The translations under genes and the position numbers were made by a program. Below the pieces are notes generated by a model, which saw only the letters and a list, made by a program, of their open reading frames with translations, was not told the DNA's origin and did no database searches. From NCBI GenBank assembly GCA_002723155.1, contig PBNO01000006.1, positions 623,781-687,780 of the forward strand: a DNA stretch of 64,000 nt, read 5' to 3'. This DNA is from Ponticaulis sp. (GTDB lineage Bacteria > Pseudomonadota > Alphaproteobacteria > Caulobacterales > Hyphomonadaceae). Below, piece after piece: positions 1 to 9,746 of the stretch (positions are counted from its first letter, which is position 1; every line of letters starts with the position of its first letter).

Positions 1-1102
1 AGATCGTCCCTGCCCCGATATTGGATTTCGCTCCCACATCACCATCCCCAATATACGACAGATGATTGGCAGCGACACCGTCGCCCAGTTCTGAATTCTT
101 GATCTCGACGAAATTACCGACACGAACACCGGTATGCAGCACCGTGCCTGGACGTAACCGGGCAAACGGTCCGATCTGGCAAGCTTCTCCCACTGAGCAG
201 TTCTCCAGATGAGAGAACGCTTTAATTCGCGTATCCGAGGCTACCGAGACACCCGGACCAAAGAACACATTAGGCTCGATAACAACATCAGCGCCAATTT
301 GAGTATCAAACGCGAAATACACGGTGTCCGGATCAATAAGCGTCACACCGTTTTCCATCATTTTACGTCGCGTCTTGGACTGGAAAACTTTCTCGGCTTC
401 CGCCAGTTGCTCACGCGAGTTTACGCCAAGAACGTCCTCTTCTGAGCAGCGTACAGTGCTGGCTTTCAGCCCGTCCTGTCGCGCAAGTTCGACGACATCA
501 GTCAGATAATATTCGCCCTTGGCGTTATCATTGGTGACACGGGACAGGAGATCAAACAGATATTCTGATCTGACGGCCATGACACCTGAATTGCAGAACG
601 TGACAGCGAGCTCTTCCGGGCTGGCTTCTTTAGCCTCAACAATCTTCAGAAGGTCGCCTTCATCAGAACAAATGAGGCGGCCATATCCGCCGGGCTCGGC
701 GGCATCGAATCCTAAAACAGAGACCGCATACCCAGCATCGAGCGACGCAAACGCCTTCTCAACGGCGTCTACAGGAAGAAGCGGGGTATCGGCATACAAA
801 ACGACGACATGCCCCTCAAAGCCGGTAAGTGCTTGCTCCGCAGATTGAACGGCATGGCCGGTACCCTGAGGCGGATCCTGAATTGCAATATTTTCAGATC
901 CGACACGGTTTGCCGCGACCTGTTTCAGTTCTTCAGAATGCGTTCCGATAACGAGAATACGTTTATCGCATCCGAGGCCATCTGCCAGCGCGAGCGACCA
1001 GTCGACCATAGGTCTGCCACCGACTTCATGGAGCACTTTGATCTTCTTGGAGCGCATTCGCGTTCCCATGCCTGCTGCAAGAATGACCGCGGCTCGTTTC
1101 AT
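1..1102 (-). CDS. glmU: Bifunctional UDP-GlcNAc pyrophosphorylase / GlcN-1-P acetyltransferase GlmU (C-terminus cut by window)
   Basis: This cytoplasmic enzyme makes UDP-N-acetylglucosamine for peptidoglycan and lipopolysaccharide by acetylating glucosamine-1-phosphate and then uridylylating it. Translation from the ATG at 1102 starts MKRAAVILAAGMGTRMRS and continues KVLHEVGGRPM, the uridyltransferase nucleotide-binding signature. At the window edge the frame reads NHLSYIGD then NIGAGTI, the left-handed beta-helix acetyltransferase signature, so about 367 of roughly 450 residues are visible and the C-terminal coils are missing. It runs divergently from the phosphatase gene, with an 82-base shared promoter region. 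No frameshift was seen in the visible part. Confidence 0.95.
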   Translation of the reverse strand, partial: MKRAAVILAAGMGTRMRSKKIKVLHEVGGRPMVDWSLALADGLGCDKRILVIGTHSEELKQVAANRVGSENIAIQDPPQGTGHAVQSAEQALTGFEGHVVVLYADTPLLPVDAVEKAFASLDAGYAVSVLGFDAAEPGGYGRLICSDEGDLLKIVEAKEASPEELAVTFCNSGVMAVRSEYLFDLLSRVTNDNAKGEYYLTDVVELARQDGLKASTVRCSEEDVLGVNSREQLAEAEKVFQSKTRRKMMENGVTLIDPDTVYFAFDTQIGADVVIEPNVFFGPGVSVASDTRIKAFSHLENCSVGEACQIGPFARLRPGTVLHTGVRVGNFVEIKNSELGDGVAANHLSYIGDGDVGAKSNIGAGTI

Positions 1103-1184
1103 CGTGCGATTCTCCATAAATAGCCTGACTCTGGGAGATACACGCTATATCCACATGATCAAAGCTAACCACACGGGAAACATT

Positions 1185-1859
1185 ATGAACTGGACGGATT
1201 TTACGGTTGTTTTCGATCTGGATGGCACCTTGGTGGATACCGCGCCCGACCTTCATGCCGCATTAGTTCATTGCTTTTCGGAGAAAGGACTGCCTGCCGT
1301 AACTCTGGATACGATCCGTCACGCGATCGGACACGGTGCGCGGGTCATGATCGAGACATGCGCGAAAGAAACGGGCGCGAGCCTGACTGAAGACGAGCTA
1401 TCCGCGATGCATAAAAGCTTTCTCAGCTATTACATCGCCCATATTGCGGATTTTAGTCGGCCTTTCAGCGGAATTACGGAAACGCTCGATTACCTGCGAG
1501 ACAAAGGCGCTCGCCTGTCCGTTTGCACGAACAAAACTCAGGACCTGGCTGAAGAGGTTCTGCAGACTTTGAATCTTACGGACTATTTCGACAGCGTTAT
1601 CGGCGCCGACAAAGCAAGCGAGAAGAAGCCCTCACCGGCGCATCTTCTGGAAGCTGTTTCAGCGGCTGGCGGTATCGCCAGCCATTCCGTACTGATCGGG
1701 GATTCGTCGACTGACGGCCGTTCGGCCGAGGCTGCGGGAATTCCGTTCATTCTGATGACGTACGGATATCTCGACGATGCAGCCTATGATCCCAAGCGCT
1801 TCGGGCAGTTATCTGATGCAAACGAACTGCCCGGTTTGCTTGAAAGCATGGTTAGCTAG
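1185..1859 (+). CDS. gph: HAD-family phosphatase, phosphoglycolate phosphatase-like (Gph)
   Basis: Predicted cytoplasmic haloacid-dehalogenase-type phosphatase of 224 residues. Phosphoglycolate clearance after DNA repair or oxygenation is the usual role of this family, but the exact substrate cannot be read from sequence. HAD motif I is FDLDGTLVDT, with nucleophile Asp11 and general acid Asp13. Motif II is VCTNKT, the conserved Lys lies in EKKPSP, and motif IV is GDSSTDGRSAEAAG. A longer frame starts upstream, but the ATG at 1185 places the catalytic Asp at residue 11, as usual, and follows a GGGAA. An in-frame ATG at 1155 is the alternative start. The gene ends 8 bases inside the convergent small gene. 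Confidence 0.88.
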   Translation: MNWTDFTVVFDLDGTLVDTAPDLHAALVHCFSEKGLPAVTLDTIRHAIGHGARVMIETCAKETGASLTEDELSAMHKSFLSYYIAHIADFSRPFSGITETLDYLRDKGARLSVCTNKTQDLAEEVLQTLNLTDYFDSVIGADKASEKKPSPAHLLEAVSAAGGIASHSVLIGDSSTDGRSAEAAGIPFILMTYGYLDDAAYDPKRFGQLSDANELPGLLESMVS

Positions 1860-2112
1860 CCCAGCGGGGTGCTTCAGGGGCTCGCTGTCGGACAACGCGA
1901 CTTGCTGTGATTTCGTCACCCGGATGTTCACGGCGCGTCGGCATGCCATTGACCATATTACTACGAACATCGGTACGGCCTGAGCGCATAGCTGCAATGA
2001 AGCCTGCTTCGACCAGATCGATGTTCACGTCATACCCACGATCACGCCAGTAAGCTTCGATTTTCTCTTTCAGCTTCAGCGCGCCGTCAGTTGTGCACCA
2101 ATCTCCATTCAT
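1852..2112 (-). CDS. Small conserved hypothetical protein (86 aa)
   Basis: A small soluble protein of unknown function. The start at 2112 was chosen because AGGAG lies six bases upstream; the ATG at 2118 would sit directly on that Shine-Dalgarno sequence. The protein begins MNGDWCTTDGALKLKEKIE, has an amphipathic helix containing AYWRDRGYDV, then an AAMRSGRTDVRSNMVNG segment and a basic, Arg/Pro-rich tail. It has no signal peptide or membrane segment. The composition looks like real coding sequence, and I have a general memory of similar short proteins in alphaproteobacteria, which I cannot verify here. It converges on, and overlaps by 8 bases, the phosphatase gene. Confidence 0.7.
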   Translation of the reverse strand: MNGDWCTTDGALKLKEKIEAYWRDRGYDVNIDLVEAGFIAAMRSGRTDVRSNMVNGMPTRREHPGDEITASRVVRQRAPEAPRWAS

Positions 2113-2417
2113 ATTCATCTCCTGGATCACCATATCAGTTGTTGAGATGGTCCTTCTTGATCCTTTGTGCCGTCTGCTATTGCGGCTTGCATTAGAAGTA
2201 AGACTTCGCGACACTACCATCAAGAAGAAACGAAATATTGGGCGAAAATGTCATAATCCAGACGCATTTCCATTTACGTCTGTTCATGTTCACGACTAAA
2301 ATAAACAAACGTTCATATTGGATAGACTGAAACAGGGCCATCAAGCACAGAAAAAAAGCCGCAACTGATGGAATCATCAGGCGGTATTTTCCAGATTGAA
2401 ATGCGGTGGAGAGAGTT
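2113..2417. other. Non-coding stretch between the small gene and tRNA-Lys
   Basis: About 305 bases with no convincing gene. The part next to the tRNA holds the tRNA-Lys terminator hairpin (2350-2384). The part next to the small gene should hold that gene's promoter. Short open frames here lack ribosome binding sites and look like chance. Confidence 0.6.
2350..2384 (-). terminator. Rho-independent terminator of tRNA-Lys
   Basis: Read on the minus strand, CCGC + CTGATG pairs with CATCAG + (TT bulge) GCGG around an ATTC loop, followed by C and seven T. It lies about 34 bases beyond the tRNA 3' end. Confidence 0.8.
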
Positions 2418-2493
2418 TGGTGTGCCCTGCAGGGTTCGAACCTGCGACCTACTGATTAAAAGTCAGTTGCTCTACCGGCTGAGCTAAGGGCAC
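2418..2493 (-). tRNA. tRNA-Lys (anticodon TTT)
   Basis: On the minus strand the 76-base cloverleaf has acceptor GTGCCCT pairing with AGGGCAC, the D-arm TAGCTCAGCCGGTAGAGCA, anticodon loop CTTTTAA (TTT), and the T-arm GGTTCGAACC. The discriminator is A and the CCA end is encoded. A matching promoter (2507-2535) and terminator (2350-2384) flank it. Confidence 0.95.
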
Positions 2494-2506
2494 GACCGAG
2501 TTGGCG

Positions 2507-2535
2507 CGTATAGCCCTGTGAATCTTTCAGGTCAA
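2507..2535 (-). promoter_or_regulatory. Promoter of tRNA-Lys
   Basis: Minus strand: TTGACC (2530-2535), a 17-base spacer, then TATACG within GCTATACG. This resembles the Caulobacter-type housekeeping pair TTGACS and GCTANAWC. It ends 14 bases before the tRNA. Confidence 0.75.
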
Positions 2536-2616
2536 TGAATTGAATGCCTCATTCTATAACTTTTTTTGCCGTTATTGAATTTTATCCGATAATACGCCGT
2601 ATCAAGGATGCAAAAA

Positions 2617-3297
2617 ATGCTCAGAACCCGTTTCACCGCCCCCGTCATCGCGATTGCCGCTTGGTGTTTGTTGCCTGCAACGGGCTATGCGCAGGAGGCA
2701 GATTCGGAACAGGAAAACGATAGTGTTGTCGAATCTGGTTCCAGAATCACGTACCGCGCCGTTCGTCAGACCGGAGAAGGGCTGGGAGACGCCGCCCTGT
2801 CACCTCTGGAAGATCTGAACCTTCGTCGTGATGACATCCCTCGAGAGATCGCAGGAATCCGTACGCCATACGACCCCGTTCCAGATCTGACATGCGAAAC
2901 GATCGGGCGTGAAGTCCGCACGCTGGACACGGTTCTGGAAATTGATGCTGACGTCCGTCTCGAACTCGCAAACCGAGGAGAAGACGGTGACAATGAGGAC
3001 ATGTCTGACCGCGCCTCTGATTTCGCTCTCGGGCAAATCGCGTCGGAAGCACGCTCCATTATTCCGTTTCGCGGTATCATTCGCTCAGCGACCGGCGCGA
3101 ATGCCCACGCCAGCCGCGTGGAAGAGGCCTACCGCCTGGCGTATTTGCGTCGAACCTTTCTGAAAGGCCTCGGCATGGGCCTGGGATGCCATTACCCGGC
3201 TGCACCTTTGGAGATCGATTACTCGACACTCGACGAAAACAGCGCCCCAATCAGGTATCGCGCCGCCGCACCCTCAGCGAACGAGCCTTACGACTAG
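2617..3297 (+). CDS. Exported hypothetical protein
   Basis: A 226-residue protein of unknown function, predicted to be exported. It begins [20 protein letters not shown] and continues to a likely cleavage site after GYAQ: a basic N-region, a hydrophobic core and an AxA-like site. The mature part starts very acidic. It includes a [16 protein letters not shown] segment and an [20 protein letters not shown] segment that looks helical. A later [15 protein letters not shown] stretch might associate with membranes, and two cysteines (in LTCETI and LGCHYP) could form a disulfide in the periplasm. The start at 2617 was preferred over the ATG at 2608 because AAGGA is then eight bases away. The gene converges on tgt with a 4-base overlap. 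Confidence 0.75.
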   Translation: MLRTRFTAPVIAIAAWCLLPATGYAQEADSEQENDSVVESGSRITYRAVRQTGEGLGDAALSPLEDLNLRRDDIPREIAGIRTPYDPVPDLTCETIGREVRTLDTVLEIDADVRLELANRGEDGDNEDMSDRASDFALGQIASEARSIIPFRGIIRSATGANAHASRVEEAYRLAYLRRTFLKGLGMGLGCHYPAAPLEIDYSTLDENSAPIRYRAAAPSANEPYD

Positions 3298-4403
3298 GTC
3301 CAGCGGGATTTCAGGTCAGCACGCAGCTCATTGAATGTGCCGTTGGCAATTGCCGTCCGCATAGTCTGCATGAACTCCTGAAAGAACGCTGTGTTGTGCC
3401 ATGAGAGCAGCATAGGCGCGAGATACTCTCCCGCTTTAAACAAATGGTTCAGATAGGCTTTGGAGTAGTCCCTGCTGGCCGGGCACGACGAATTAGGATC
3501 AATCGGCGTATCGTCTTCCGCGAAGCGGGCGTTCTTGAGATTGATTGGTCCATCCCACGTCCATGCCTGTCCGTGCCGCCCTGAGCGTGTTGGCAGGACG
3601 CAGTCGAACATATCAACGCCGTGAGCGACGGCCTCCAGAATATCAATCGGCTTACCTACGCCCATCAGATAGCGTGGACGCTCGCGAGGCAGATGAGGCT
3701 CAGTGAAGTCGATCACCTCAACCATTCGGTTATGCCCCTCACCTACTGCGAGGCCGCCTATAGCGTATCCGCCAAACCCGATCTCCTGAAGCGCCTCCGC
3801 AGATTGCTGGCGAAGGTCTTCAAAGTCAGATCCCTGCACGATACCGAATAACGTCTGGCTGTTTCTTTCGCCAAAGGCTGCTTTCGAGCGAGCGCCCCAA
3901 CGAATAGACATCTCCATGGATGACTTAGCCTGCTCATGCGTTGCCGGATATTCAGTGCACTCGTCGAGCTGCATCGAAATATCAGCGCCGAGATGATCGG
4001 CCTGAATCTCGATCGACCGCTCGGGTGACAGAAAATGCGAAGACCCGTCGATATGGGATTTGAAGGAAACGCCTTCCTCCTTCATCTTCCGAAGACCAGC
4101 CAATGACCAGACCTGAAACCCGCCTGAGTCCGTCAGGATAGGCTTATCCCATCGCATGAACTTATGCAGGCCACCCAGACGATGCACACGCTCACTGCCC
4201 GGGCGCAGCATGAGGTGGTAGGTGTTACCGAGCAGAATATCTGCACCTGCATCAGCGACCTGATCTGTGTACAGCGCTTTCACGGTCGCAGCTGTGCCGA
4301 CCGGCATAAAGGCCGGTGTTCGTATCTCACCACGCGGCGTTACCAGCTTGCCTGTACGGGCGCGGTCCTGTGTGGCGTGGATTTCAAATGGAAAGTCAGT
4401 CAT
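3294..4403 (-). CDS. tgt: Queuine/preQ1 tRNA-guanine transglycosylase
   Basis: This enzyme exchanges guanine 34 of GUN-anticodon tRNAs for preQ1 in queuosine synthesis. It is 369 residues, the normal length. The catalytic elements are present: DSGGFQV near residue 90, the [12 protein letters not shown] loop, and the nucleophile Asp in [10 protein letters not shown]. The zinc site is unusual: where the family has C-x-C-x-x-C, this protein reads S305, C307, S310, although the His of SWHN (336) remains. The other hallmarks argue for a functional enzyme. It overlaps queA, the next pathway step, by 8 bases, so the two are probably translationally coupled. Its tRNA targets include the Asn and Asp tRNAs in this window. 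Confidence 0.95.
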   Translation of the reverse strand: MTDFPFEIHATQDRARTGKLVTPRGEIRTPAFMPVGTAATVKALYTDQVADAGADILLGNTYHLMLRPGSERVHRLGGLHKFMRWDKPILTDSGGFQVWSLAGLRKMKEEGVSFKSHIDGSSHFLSPERSIEIQADHLGADISMQLDECTEYPATHEQAKSSMEMSIRWGARSKAAFGERNSQTLFGIVQGSDFEDLRQQSAEALQEIGFGGYAIGGLAVGEGHNRMVEVIDFTEPHLPRERPRYLMGVGKPIDILEAVAHGVDMFDCVLPTRSGRHGQAWTWDGPINLKNARFAEDDTPIDPNSSCPASRDYSKAYLNHLFKAGEYLAPMLLSWHNTAFFQEFMQTMRTAIANGTFNELRADLKSRWT

Positions 4404-5454
4404 GGCGCGGGATTAGCAGAGACGCGTCCCCATAGGAATAGAACTTGTAGCCGGATCTGATGGCATGCGCATATGCACTCTGCATGACGTCAGTTCCCAT
4501 CAAGGCTGATACCAGCATAAACAGGCTGGACTTCGGCAGGTGGAAATTCGTGATCAGCCCGTCTACCACCTGAAATTTATATCCAGGCTGAATGAATATA
4601 TCAGTATCTCGTGATGCCGCCAGAACACCGCCCTGACCATCAGCAAGCGACTCCAGCGTACGCAGCGACGTCGTGCCAACAGCAATCACCCGCCCCCCGC
4701 GCGCCTTACATTCAGCGATTTTTAACGCGACATCCTCGCTGATCTCACACCACTCTTCGTGAAGCTTACCCGATTTGAAAGACTCTTCACTCAGCCCCGC
4801 AAATGTACCTGCGCCGACATGAAGTGTAACTCTCTCAAAGCCCACGCCTCGTTCACCAAGCTGCTCGATGAGCGCGTCAGTAAAGTGAAGCCCCGCAGTT
4901 GGCGCCGCAACAGAACCGGCGCGATCTGCAAAAACGGTCTGATAGTCTTCGTGGTCCTTTGAGTCCGCAGGCCTCATTTTCGCGATATAGGGCGGAATCG
5001 GCATCTTCCCGACCGCCTCGACAGCGCTCCAGAACCCTTCGCCTTTTGGCGAAAACTCAAGCACCAGCTCACCTGTAGGAAGCTTGTCTAAAATTCGGCC
5101 GCGGAGCCCCGCAGGGAATTCGATGACGTCATCGGGCTTAAGCCTACGCCCGGGACGACCGAAGCATTCCCAAACCCCGTCATCTTTCTGAGCCACCAGA
5201 TTAATCTGCACATCCACATCAGATGACAGTTCATCCCGCGCAGGACGCACCCCGAACAATAAAGCCGGGACAACCCGCGTATCGTTCGCGATGAGAAGAT
5301 CTCCTTCACGTAGTTCGGTTCCTATATGCCGAAACACACGGTCGGTGATCTGGTCGCCATGCACACACAACAACCGGCAAGAGTCGCGAGGCTCCGCCGG
5401 TCTTGTCGCTATACATTCATCCGAAAGTTCGAAATCGAACGCGCTGAGATCCAA
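4396..5454 (-). CDS. queA: S-adenosylmethionine:tRNA ribosyltransferase-isomerase
   Basis: It moves the ribosyl part of S-adenosylmethionine onto preQ1 in tRNA to form epoxyqueuosine. The protein is 352 residues, full family length. It starts [20 protein letters not shown], with the typical early IA-RPAEPRD motif and a following [12 protein letters not shown] segment. The middle carries the family block [10 protein letters not shown] and an LHVGAGTF stretch; the end carries [16 protein letters not shown]. It sits between a cyclophilin gene (9 bases away) and tgt (8-base overlap) in an alphaproteobacterial gene order that continues upstream to coaD and gyrA, so one transcript is likely. Confidence 0.96.
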   Translation of the reverse strand: MDLSAFDFELSDECIATRPAEPRDSCRLLCVHGDQITDRVFRHIGTELREGDLLIANDTRVVPALLFGVRPARDELSSDVDVQINLVAQKDDGVWECFGRPGRRLKPDDVIEFPAGLRGRILDKLPTGELVLEFSPKGEGFWSAVEAVGKMPIPPYIAKMRPADSKDHEDYQTVFADRAGSVAAPTAGLHFTDALIEQLGERGVGFERVTLHVGAGTFAGLSEESFKSGKLHEEWCEISEDVALKIAECKARGGRVIAVGTTSLRTLESLADGQGGVLAASRDTDIFIQPGYKFQVVDGLITNFHLPKSSLFMLVSALMGTDVMQSAYAHAIRSGYKFYSYGDASLLIPRHD

Positions 5455-5463
5455 AGAACGACC

Positions 5464-6360
5464 CTAGTTTGAAACGATGGTCGGCACAGGAGGCAGATCA
5501 CAAACGCTTGCGCCCGCATTCGCCTCAAGGAAGCTGGCAAACAGCGGCCCATCCGTCCGCTGCACCAGAACACGTGGACGTTCTGCCTCTGGCATCTCTG
5601 CCACAAGACGCGCCGAAACGAGAACGTCAGGCATGCGCACTGGCTCACCCACTTCAATGCTATCTACAACGTCCTGACCGCTCACAATGCGCCCCCACGC
5701 TGTGTACTCCCGGTTCAACCAGGGAGAAATATCCCGCATCAGGAAGAACTGGGTAGAAGCTGAGTTCGGGTCGGATGTGCGGGCTGTTGATACAACGCCC
5801 TTACAATGTGGAATCCAGCTTTGAACGGAACCGTCGCGCGACAAGCTGGCAAAAGCTTCAGCCTGCGTAGAAACAGGGAACCCAAGAATATAGCCGCTTG
5901 TCGCCGCCTGAGGCAGGCCCAACTTCTGCATAGCTGGAACACTGTCACCTTCTGAGTTCGGGATACGCGTGAAAATAAATTCGCCCGGAATGTTCGGCCA
6001 GTTTTCAGCGCGCTCACGGTCAATCGCTTCAATATCACCGCCCTGAGCCATAAAGCCTTCGATCACACGGTGGAACATTGTTCCATCGAGATCACCGCTG
6101 GCTGCGAGAGACGTAAAGCGCTCAACATGACCCGGCGCAGCGAAGGGTGCCGCCTCGATCAACACACGCCCACGCGTCTCGCCACGCGCTGTTGCAATCT
6201 GAAATTCGATCAGATTTTCAGGCGCCGCTTCACGCCAGTTTGCAGTATCTGCCAATGCCGCATCAAATGCTGGCAATTCGGCGACTTGAGCCTGCGCCGA
6301 CGCCCCTGCCATCGCCGTCAAACCAATGGCCGCGAGAAGAGAACGAATGAATGACTTCAT
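5464..6360 (-). CDS. Exported peptidyl-prolyl cis-trans isomerase (cyclophilin type)
   Basis: A 298-residue periplasmic cyclophilin that would speed proline isomerisation during folding of exported proteins. The N-terminus MKSFIRSLLAAIGLTAMAG ending at SAQAQ is a clear signal peptide cleaved near residue 24. The cyclophilin core shows GTMFHRVIEGFMAQGGD and, after an insertion, SASTQFFLM, which hold active-site residues. The domain is longer than minimal bacterial cyclophilins because of a loop between these motifs and a C-terminal extension with a single Cys (ASVCDLPP). Its position between coaD and queA is the conserved one for such genes in alphaproteobacteria. Confidence 0.9.
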   Translation of the reverse strand: MKSFIRSLLAAIGLTAMAGASAQAQVAELPAFDAALADTANWREAAPENLIEFQIATARGETRGRVLIEAAPFAAPGHVERFTSLAASGDLDGTMFHRVIEGFMAQGGDIEAIDRERAENWPNIPGEFIFTRIPNSEGDSVPAMQKLGLPQAATSGYILGFPVSTQAEAFASLSRDGSVQSWIPHCKGVVSTARTSDPNSASTQFFLMRDISPWLNREYTAWGRIVSGQDVVDSIEVGEPVRMPDVLVSARLVAEMPEAERPRVLVQRTDGPLFASFLEANAGASVCDLPPVPTIVSN

Positions 6361-6362
6361 GA

Positions 6363-6851
6363 TCAGAGCTTTTCTTTGAGACGTTTCGCAACCGAAGGAG
6401 AAACAAAATGCTCCACACGGCCGTCCAACTTTGCAATTTCCTTGACCAGTCGTGAAGCCACGGCCTGGTGTTGAGGGTCAGCCATCAGGAACACAGTCTC
6501 AATGTCGGGATTGAGCTTCTGGTTCATGGCGACCATTTGGAATTCATATTCAAAGTCAGATACTGCTCGCAATCCCCGAATGATTACATTTGCAGTACAT
6601 TCTTCAGCGAAGTGCATCAGGAGATTGTCGAATGGACGAACTTCGATCTCGGCAGTGTGACGAAACTCTTCAGTCTCTTCGAGGACCATCTCGACACGCT
6701 CCTCCAGAGAAAAGAGCGGGCCTTTCGCCTCGTTGATCGCGACACCAATGACGAGCTTGTCGACGAGCTTCACTGCGCGTCTGATGATATCCCGGTGCCC
6801 GTTAGTAAGCGGGTCAAAAGTCCCGGGATACATTCCGATTCGTTTCGTCAC
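6363..6851 (-). CDS. coaD: Phosphopantetheine adenylyltransferase
   Basis: It catalyses the penultimate step of coenzyme A synthesis, adenylating 4'-phosphopantetheine. At 162 residues it is the normal size. The nucleotidyltransferase motif is GTFDPLTNGHRDII, with the TxGH-type His at residue 19. The second conserved stretch is IIRGLRAVSDFEYEFQMA-like (here with MVAMNQ), followed by the VSPSVAKRL end. It lies 2 bases from the cyclophilin gene and 18 bases after gyrA, so it is probably co-transcribed with both. Confidence 0.97.
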   Translation of the reverse strand: MTKRIGMYPGTFDPLTNGHRDIIRRAVKLVDKLVIGVAINEAKGPLFSLEERVEMVLEETEEFRHTAEIEVRPFDNLLMHFAEECTANVIIRGLRAVSDFEYEFQMVAMNQKLNPDIETVFLMADPQHQAVASRLVKEIAKLDGRVEHFVSPSVAKRLKEKL

Positions 6852-6869
6852 ATTGGCCTCCCCAGAGGA

Positions 6870-9614
6870 TTAATCTTCGGCTTCGTTATCGCCTTCGATA
6901 TTCTTATCCTCTTGTTCCGCCAAACGTTCAACCGATACAACCTTTTCATCGCCATTTGTCCGAAGAACCCGGACGCCTTGCGTCGATCTGCCTGCGATGC
7001 GGATCTGATTCACCGGGCAACGAATAAGCTGACCGCCATTCGTAACCATCATCACGTCATCAGATTCATCGACAGGGAATGACGCCGCAAGATTGGCCTC
7101 ATCAGGAATGCGATGCGCGATAAGGCCTTTGCCGCCACGACCGGTGACGCGGTAATCATATGCAGACGCCCGCTTACCCATTCCTTTATCCGTGATGGTC
7201 AGGATGAACTCCTCAGCCGCACCGAGCTCAACGAGACGTTCCTCATTCAGAGCAATTTCTTCGCCGGCTTCATCGTCGGTGTCAGCTGATACTGCTTCGA
7301 CGTCTTCATCCGTGTCTTCGACCGCACGACGCATCGCAGCTGCGTGCTTAAGATAAGCGCGTGCCTCAGCCGGCGTAACGTCCACATGCCGAAGCACTGC
7401 AAGCGAAATGACTTTGTCGCCATCGGCAAGGCGAATGCCGCGAACGCCTGTTGACGTACGCCCAGTGAACACACGCACATCGTCAACTCGGAAACGTATG
7501 CATTGTGCACGCGCAGTAGTGAGAAGAACATCATCGTTCGGATTGCAAAGCTGAACGTCAACGATGCCGTCATCTTCATCCGGCTTCATGGCAATCTTGC
7601 CGTTCCGGTTCACTTGCACGAAATCCATCAGCTTGTTGCGTCGGATACCGCCCTTGCGAGTGGCGAACATAACGTCCAGACGCTCCCGTTCGGCCTCATC
7701 CTCAGGCAGGAGCATGACGCTGGTGATCCACTCGCCCTTATCGAGCGGCAGGATGTTTACCAGAGCCTTGCCTTTAGATTGCGGGCTCCCAAGCGGCAGT
7801 CTCCAGACTTTATGCTTGTAAACCATGCCAGTCGACGAGAAGAACAGAACTTCCGCATGGGTGCTGGCCGCAAACAGGCGCGTGACGAAATCTTCGTCTT
7901 TCATCGCCATGCCAGAGCGGCCTTTGCCTCCCCGGTGTTGCGAACGATACGTCGTCAGCGGAGTACGCTTGACATATCCACCATGGGTGAATGTGACGAC
8001 CATCTCTTCTCGTTCGATGAGATCTTCATCATCAAGATCGAGATCGCCGACCGTAAATTCAGAACGACGAGGAACAGCAAAAGCGGTCTTCACTTCGTTG
8101 AGCTCGCCACGAATAATATCAAGAATACGAGCGCGCGAACGCAGAATATCGAGAAGGTCTGCGATCTTCTCTGAGAGACCTTTTGCTTCGTCACCGATTT
8201 CATCAGCGCCGAGCGCGGTGAGACGGTGAAGACGGAGTTCAAGGATAGCGCGCGCCTGCTCATCGGAGAGACGGACGGTATCCTGATCCGACATGACTGT
8301 ACGGCGGTCCGCGATCAGTTTGATCAACGGCGCCATCTCAGAGGCCGGCCAGTCACGCGACAGAAGAGATTCGCGGGCTGTCGCCGGATCCGGAGAGCTG
8401 CGAATAATGCGGATCACTTCGTCAATATTGGCTACCGCCAGCGCCAGACCGACGAGAACGTGAGCACGGTCTCGCGCTTTGTTGAGTTCAAACTTTGTAC
8501 GGCGAGCAACAACATCTTCGCGGAATTTGATGAAGGCCTTCAGAATATCCTTGAGAGACATCTGCTCAGGCGTTCCAGCGTTCAGCGCAAGCATGTTCAC
8601 GCCGAAGCTCGTCTGAAGCTGCGAATATCGGAACAGCTGGTTCAGAACGACTTCCGCGGATGCGTCTTTCTTCGTCTCGATGACCACACGAATGCCGTTT
8701 CGGTCACTCTCGTCACGAAGTTCGGAAATCCCTTCGACGCGCTTCTCACGAACCAGCTCAGCAATCTTCTCAACGAGGCTCGCCTTGTTCACCTGATATG
8801 GAATCTCGGTGACAATAATCGCTTCGCGGCCGTTTCGCATGGTTTCGAAAGACGTACGCGCGCGCATGACGACTGAGCCACGCCCCTTCAAAAGACCATT
8901 GCGCGCACCGCTGCGCCCCATGATCAGGCCACCGGTTGGGAAGTCGGGGCCCGGTACGATCTCCAGCAGCTCTTCGTCATCAATCTGCGGATTATCGATC
9001 ATCGCCAGCGTGGCATCGATCACTTCGCCCAGATTGTGCGGTGGAATATTGGTCGCCATACCAACGGCAATACCGCCCGCACCATTCACCAGCAGGTTCG
9101 GGAACTGAGCTGGCAGAACAATTGGTTCACGGTCCTTGCCATCATAGTTTGGCTGGAAATCGACCGTGTCTTTATCAATATCCGTTACAAGATAGTTGGC
9201 CGGCTTAGCCATACGACATTCAGTGTAACGCATTGCGGCAGGCGGATCGTTATCGATGGATCCGAAGTTACCCTGACCGTCCACCAAAGGCAGGCCCATC
9301 GAAAACGGCTGTGCCATACGGACGAGCGCATCGTAAATCGCCGCGTCACCGTGCGGGTGATAATTACCCATCACAGCACCGACTACGTTCGCAGATTTCC
9401 GGTATGGTTTGTCAGGCGTGTTCCCGCCAACCCGCATCGCATAGATGATGCGCCGGTGAACAGGTTTCAGACCATCACGAACGTCTGGCAACGCCCGCGA
9501 GACAATCACGCTCATCGCGTAGTCGAGGTAAGAGCGTTTGAGCTCGTTCTCGATTGTTACCGGATCAACGCCGTCTTCCGGCATTTCTTCTGGGGTGTCA
9601 TTTTCTGAAGACAA
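6870..9614 (-). CDS. gyrA: DNA gyrase subunit A
   Basis: Catalytic DNA-breaking subunit of the type II topoisomerase that introduces negative supercoils. The protein is 914 residues. The winged-helix/tower region contains the active-site Tyr130 in [12 protein letters not shown]. The quinolone-resistance region reads [10 protein letters not shown], with Ala91 at the position of E. coli Ser83 and Asp95 at that of Asp87. The C-terminal beta-pinwheel begins near the GyrA box QHRGGKG and contains a very acidic insertion ([19 protein letters not shown]) near residues 760-785. It leads the gyrA-coaD-cyclophilin-queA-tgt run and probably has its own promoter in the 132 bases after ssb. Confidence 0.98.
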   Translation of the reverse strand: MSSENDTPEEMPEDGVDPVTIENELKRSYLDYAMSVIVSRALPDVRDGLKPVHRRIIYAMRVGGNTPDKPYRKSANVVGAVMGNYHPHGDAAIYDALVRMAQPFSMGLPLVDGQGNFGSIDNDPPAAMRYTECRMAKPANYLVTDIDKDTVDFQPNYDGKDREPIVLPAQFPNLLVNGAGGIAVGMATNIPPHNLGEVIDATLAMIDNPQIDDEELLEIVPGPDFPTGGLIMGRSGARNGLLKGRGSVVMRARTSFETMRNGREAIIVTEIPYQVNKASLVEKIAELVREKRVEGISELRDESDRNGIRVVIETKKDASAEVVLNQLFRYSQLQTSFGVNMLALNAGTPEQMSLKDILKAFIKFREDVVARRTKFELNKARDRAHVLVGLALAVANIDEVIRIIRSSPDPATARESLLSRDWPASEMAPLIKLIADRRTVMSDQDTVRLSDEQARAILELRLHRLTALGADEIGDEAKGLSEKIADLLDILRSRARILDIIRGELNEVKTAFAVPRRSEFTVGDLDLDDEDLIEREEMVVTFTHGGYVKRTPLTTYRSQHRGGKGRSGMAMKDEDFVTRLFAASTHAEVLFFSSTGMVYKHKVWRLPLGSPQSKGKALVNILPLDKGEWITSVMLLPEDEAERERLDVMFATRKGGIRRNKLMDFVQVNRNGKIAMKPDEDDGIVDVQLCNPNDDVLLTTARAQCIRFRVDDVRVFTGRTSTGVRGIRLADGDKVISLAVLRHVDVTPAEARAYLKHAAAMRRAVEDTDEDVEAVSADTDDEAGEEIALNEERLVELGAAEEFILTITDKGMGKRASAYDYRVTGRGGKGLIAHRIPDEANLAASFPVDESDDVMMVTNGGQLIRCPVNQIRIAGRSTQGVRVLRTNGDEKVVSVERLAEQEDKNIEGDNEAED

Positions 9615-9692
9615 GATACGGTCTCTTACTGGTCTGGGTTCAAGCGCGCTTTATGCGACTCATATTTGCATCAGACGCTAGCATTATGCGCA

Positions 9693-9717
9693 AACGGGGC
9701 CAAGCGCTGGCCCCGTT
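9693..9717 (-). terminator. Terminator-like hairpin between ssb and gyrA
   Basis: A ten-base-pair stem AACGGGGCCA / TGGCCCCGTT encloses a five-base loop. On the minus strand only TTTGCG follows, so it is a strong hairpin with a weak T-tract, placed 30 bases after the ssb stop. Confidence 0.65.
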
Positions 9718-9746
9718 CAGATAGTGTTTTGATGTGAGCTTTGACC

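Noticed and set aside
2192..2377. Minus-strand open frame of 61 residues between the small gene and tRNA-Lys
   Set aside because: It overlaps the tRNA-Lys terminator, is rich in rare residues and lacks a ribosome site.
3470..3495. Sequencing error as explanation of the missing Tgt cysteines
   Set aside because: Two separate Ser codons are involved and the frame is unbroken, so a simple error is unlikely; kept as a finding instead.
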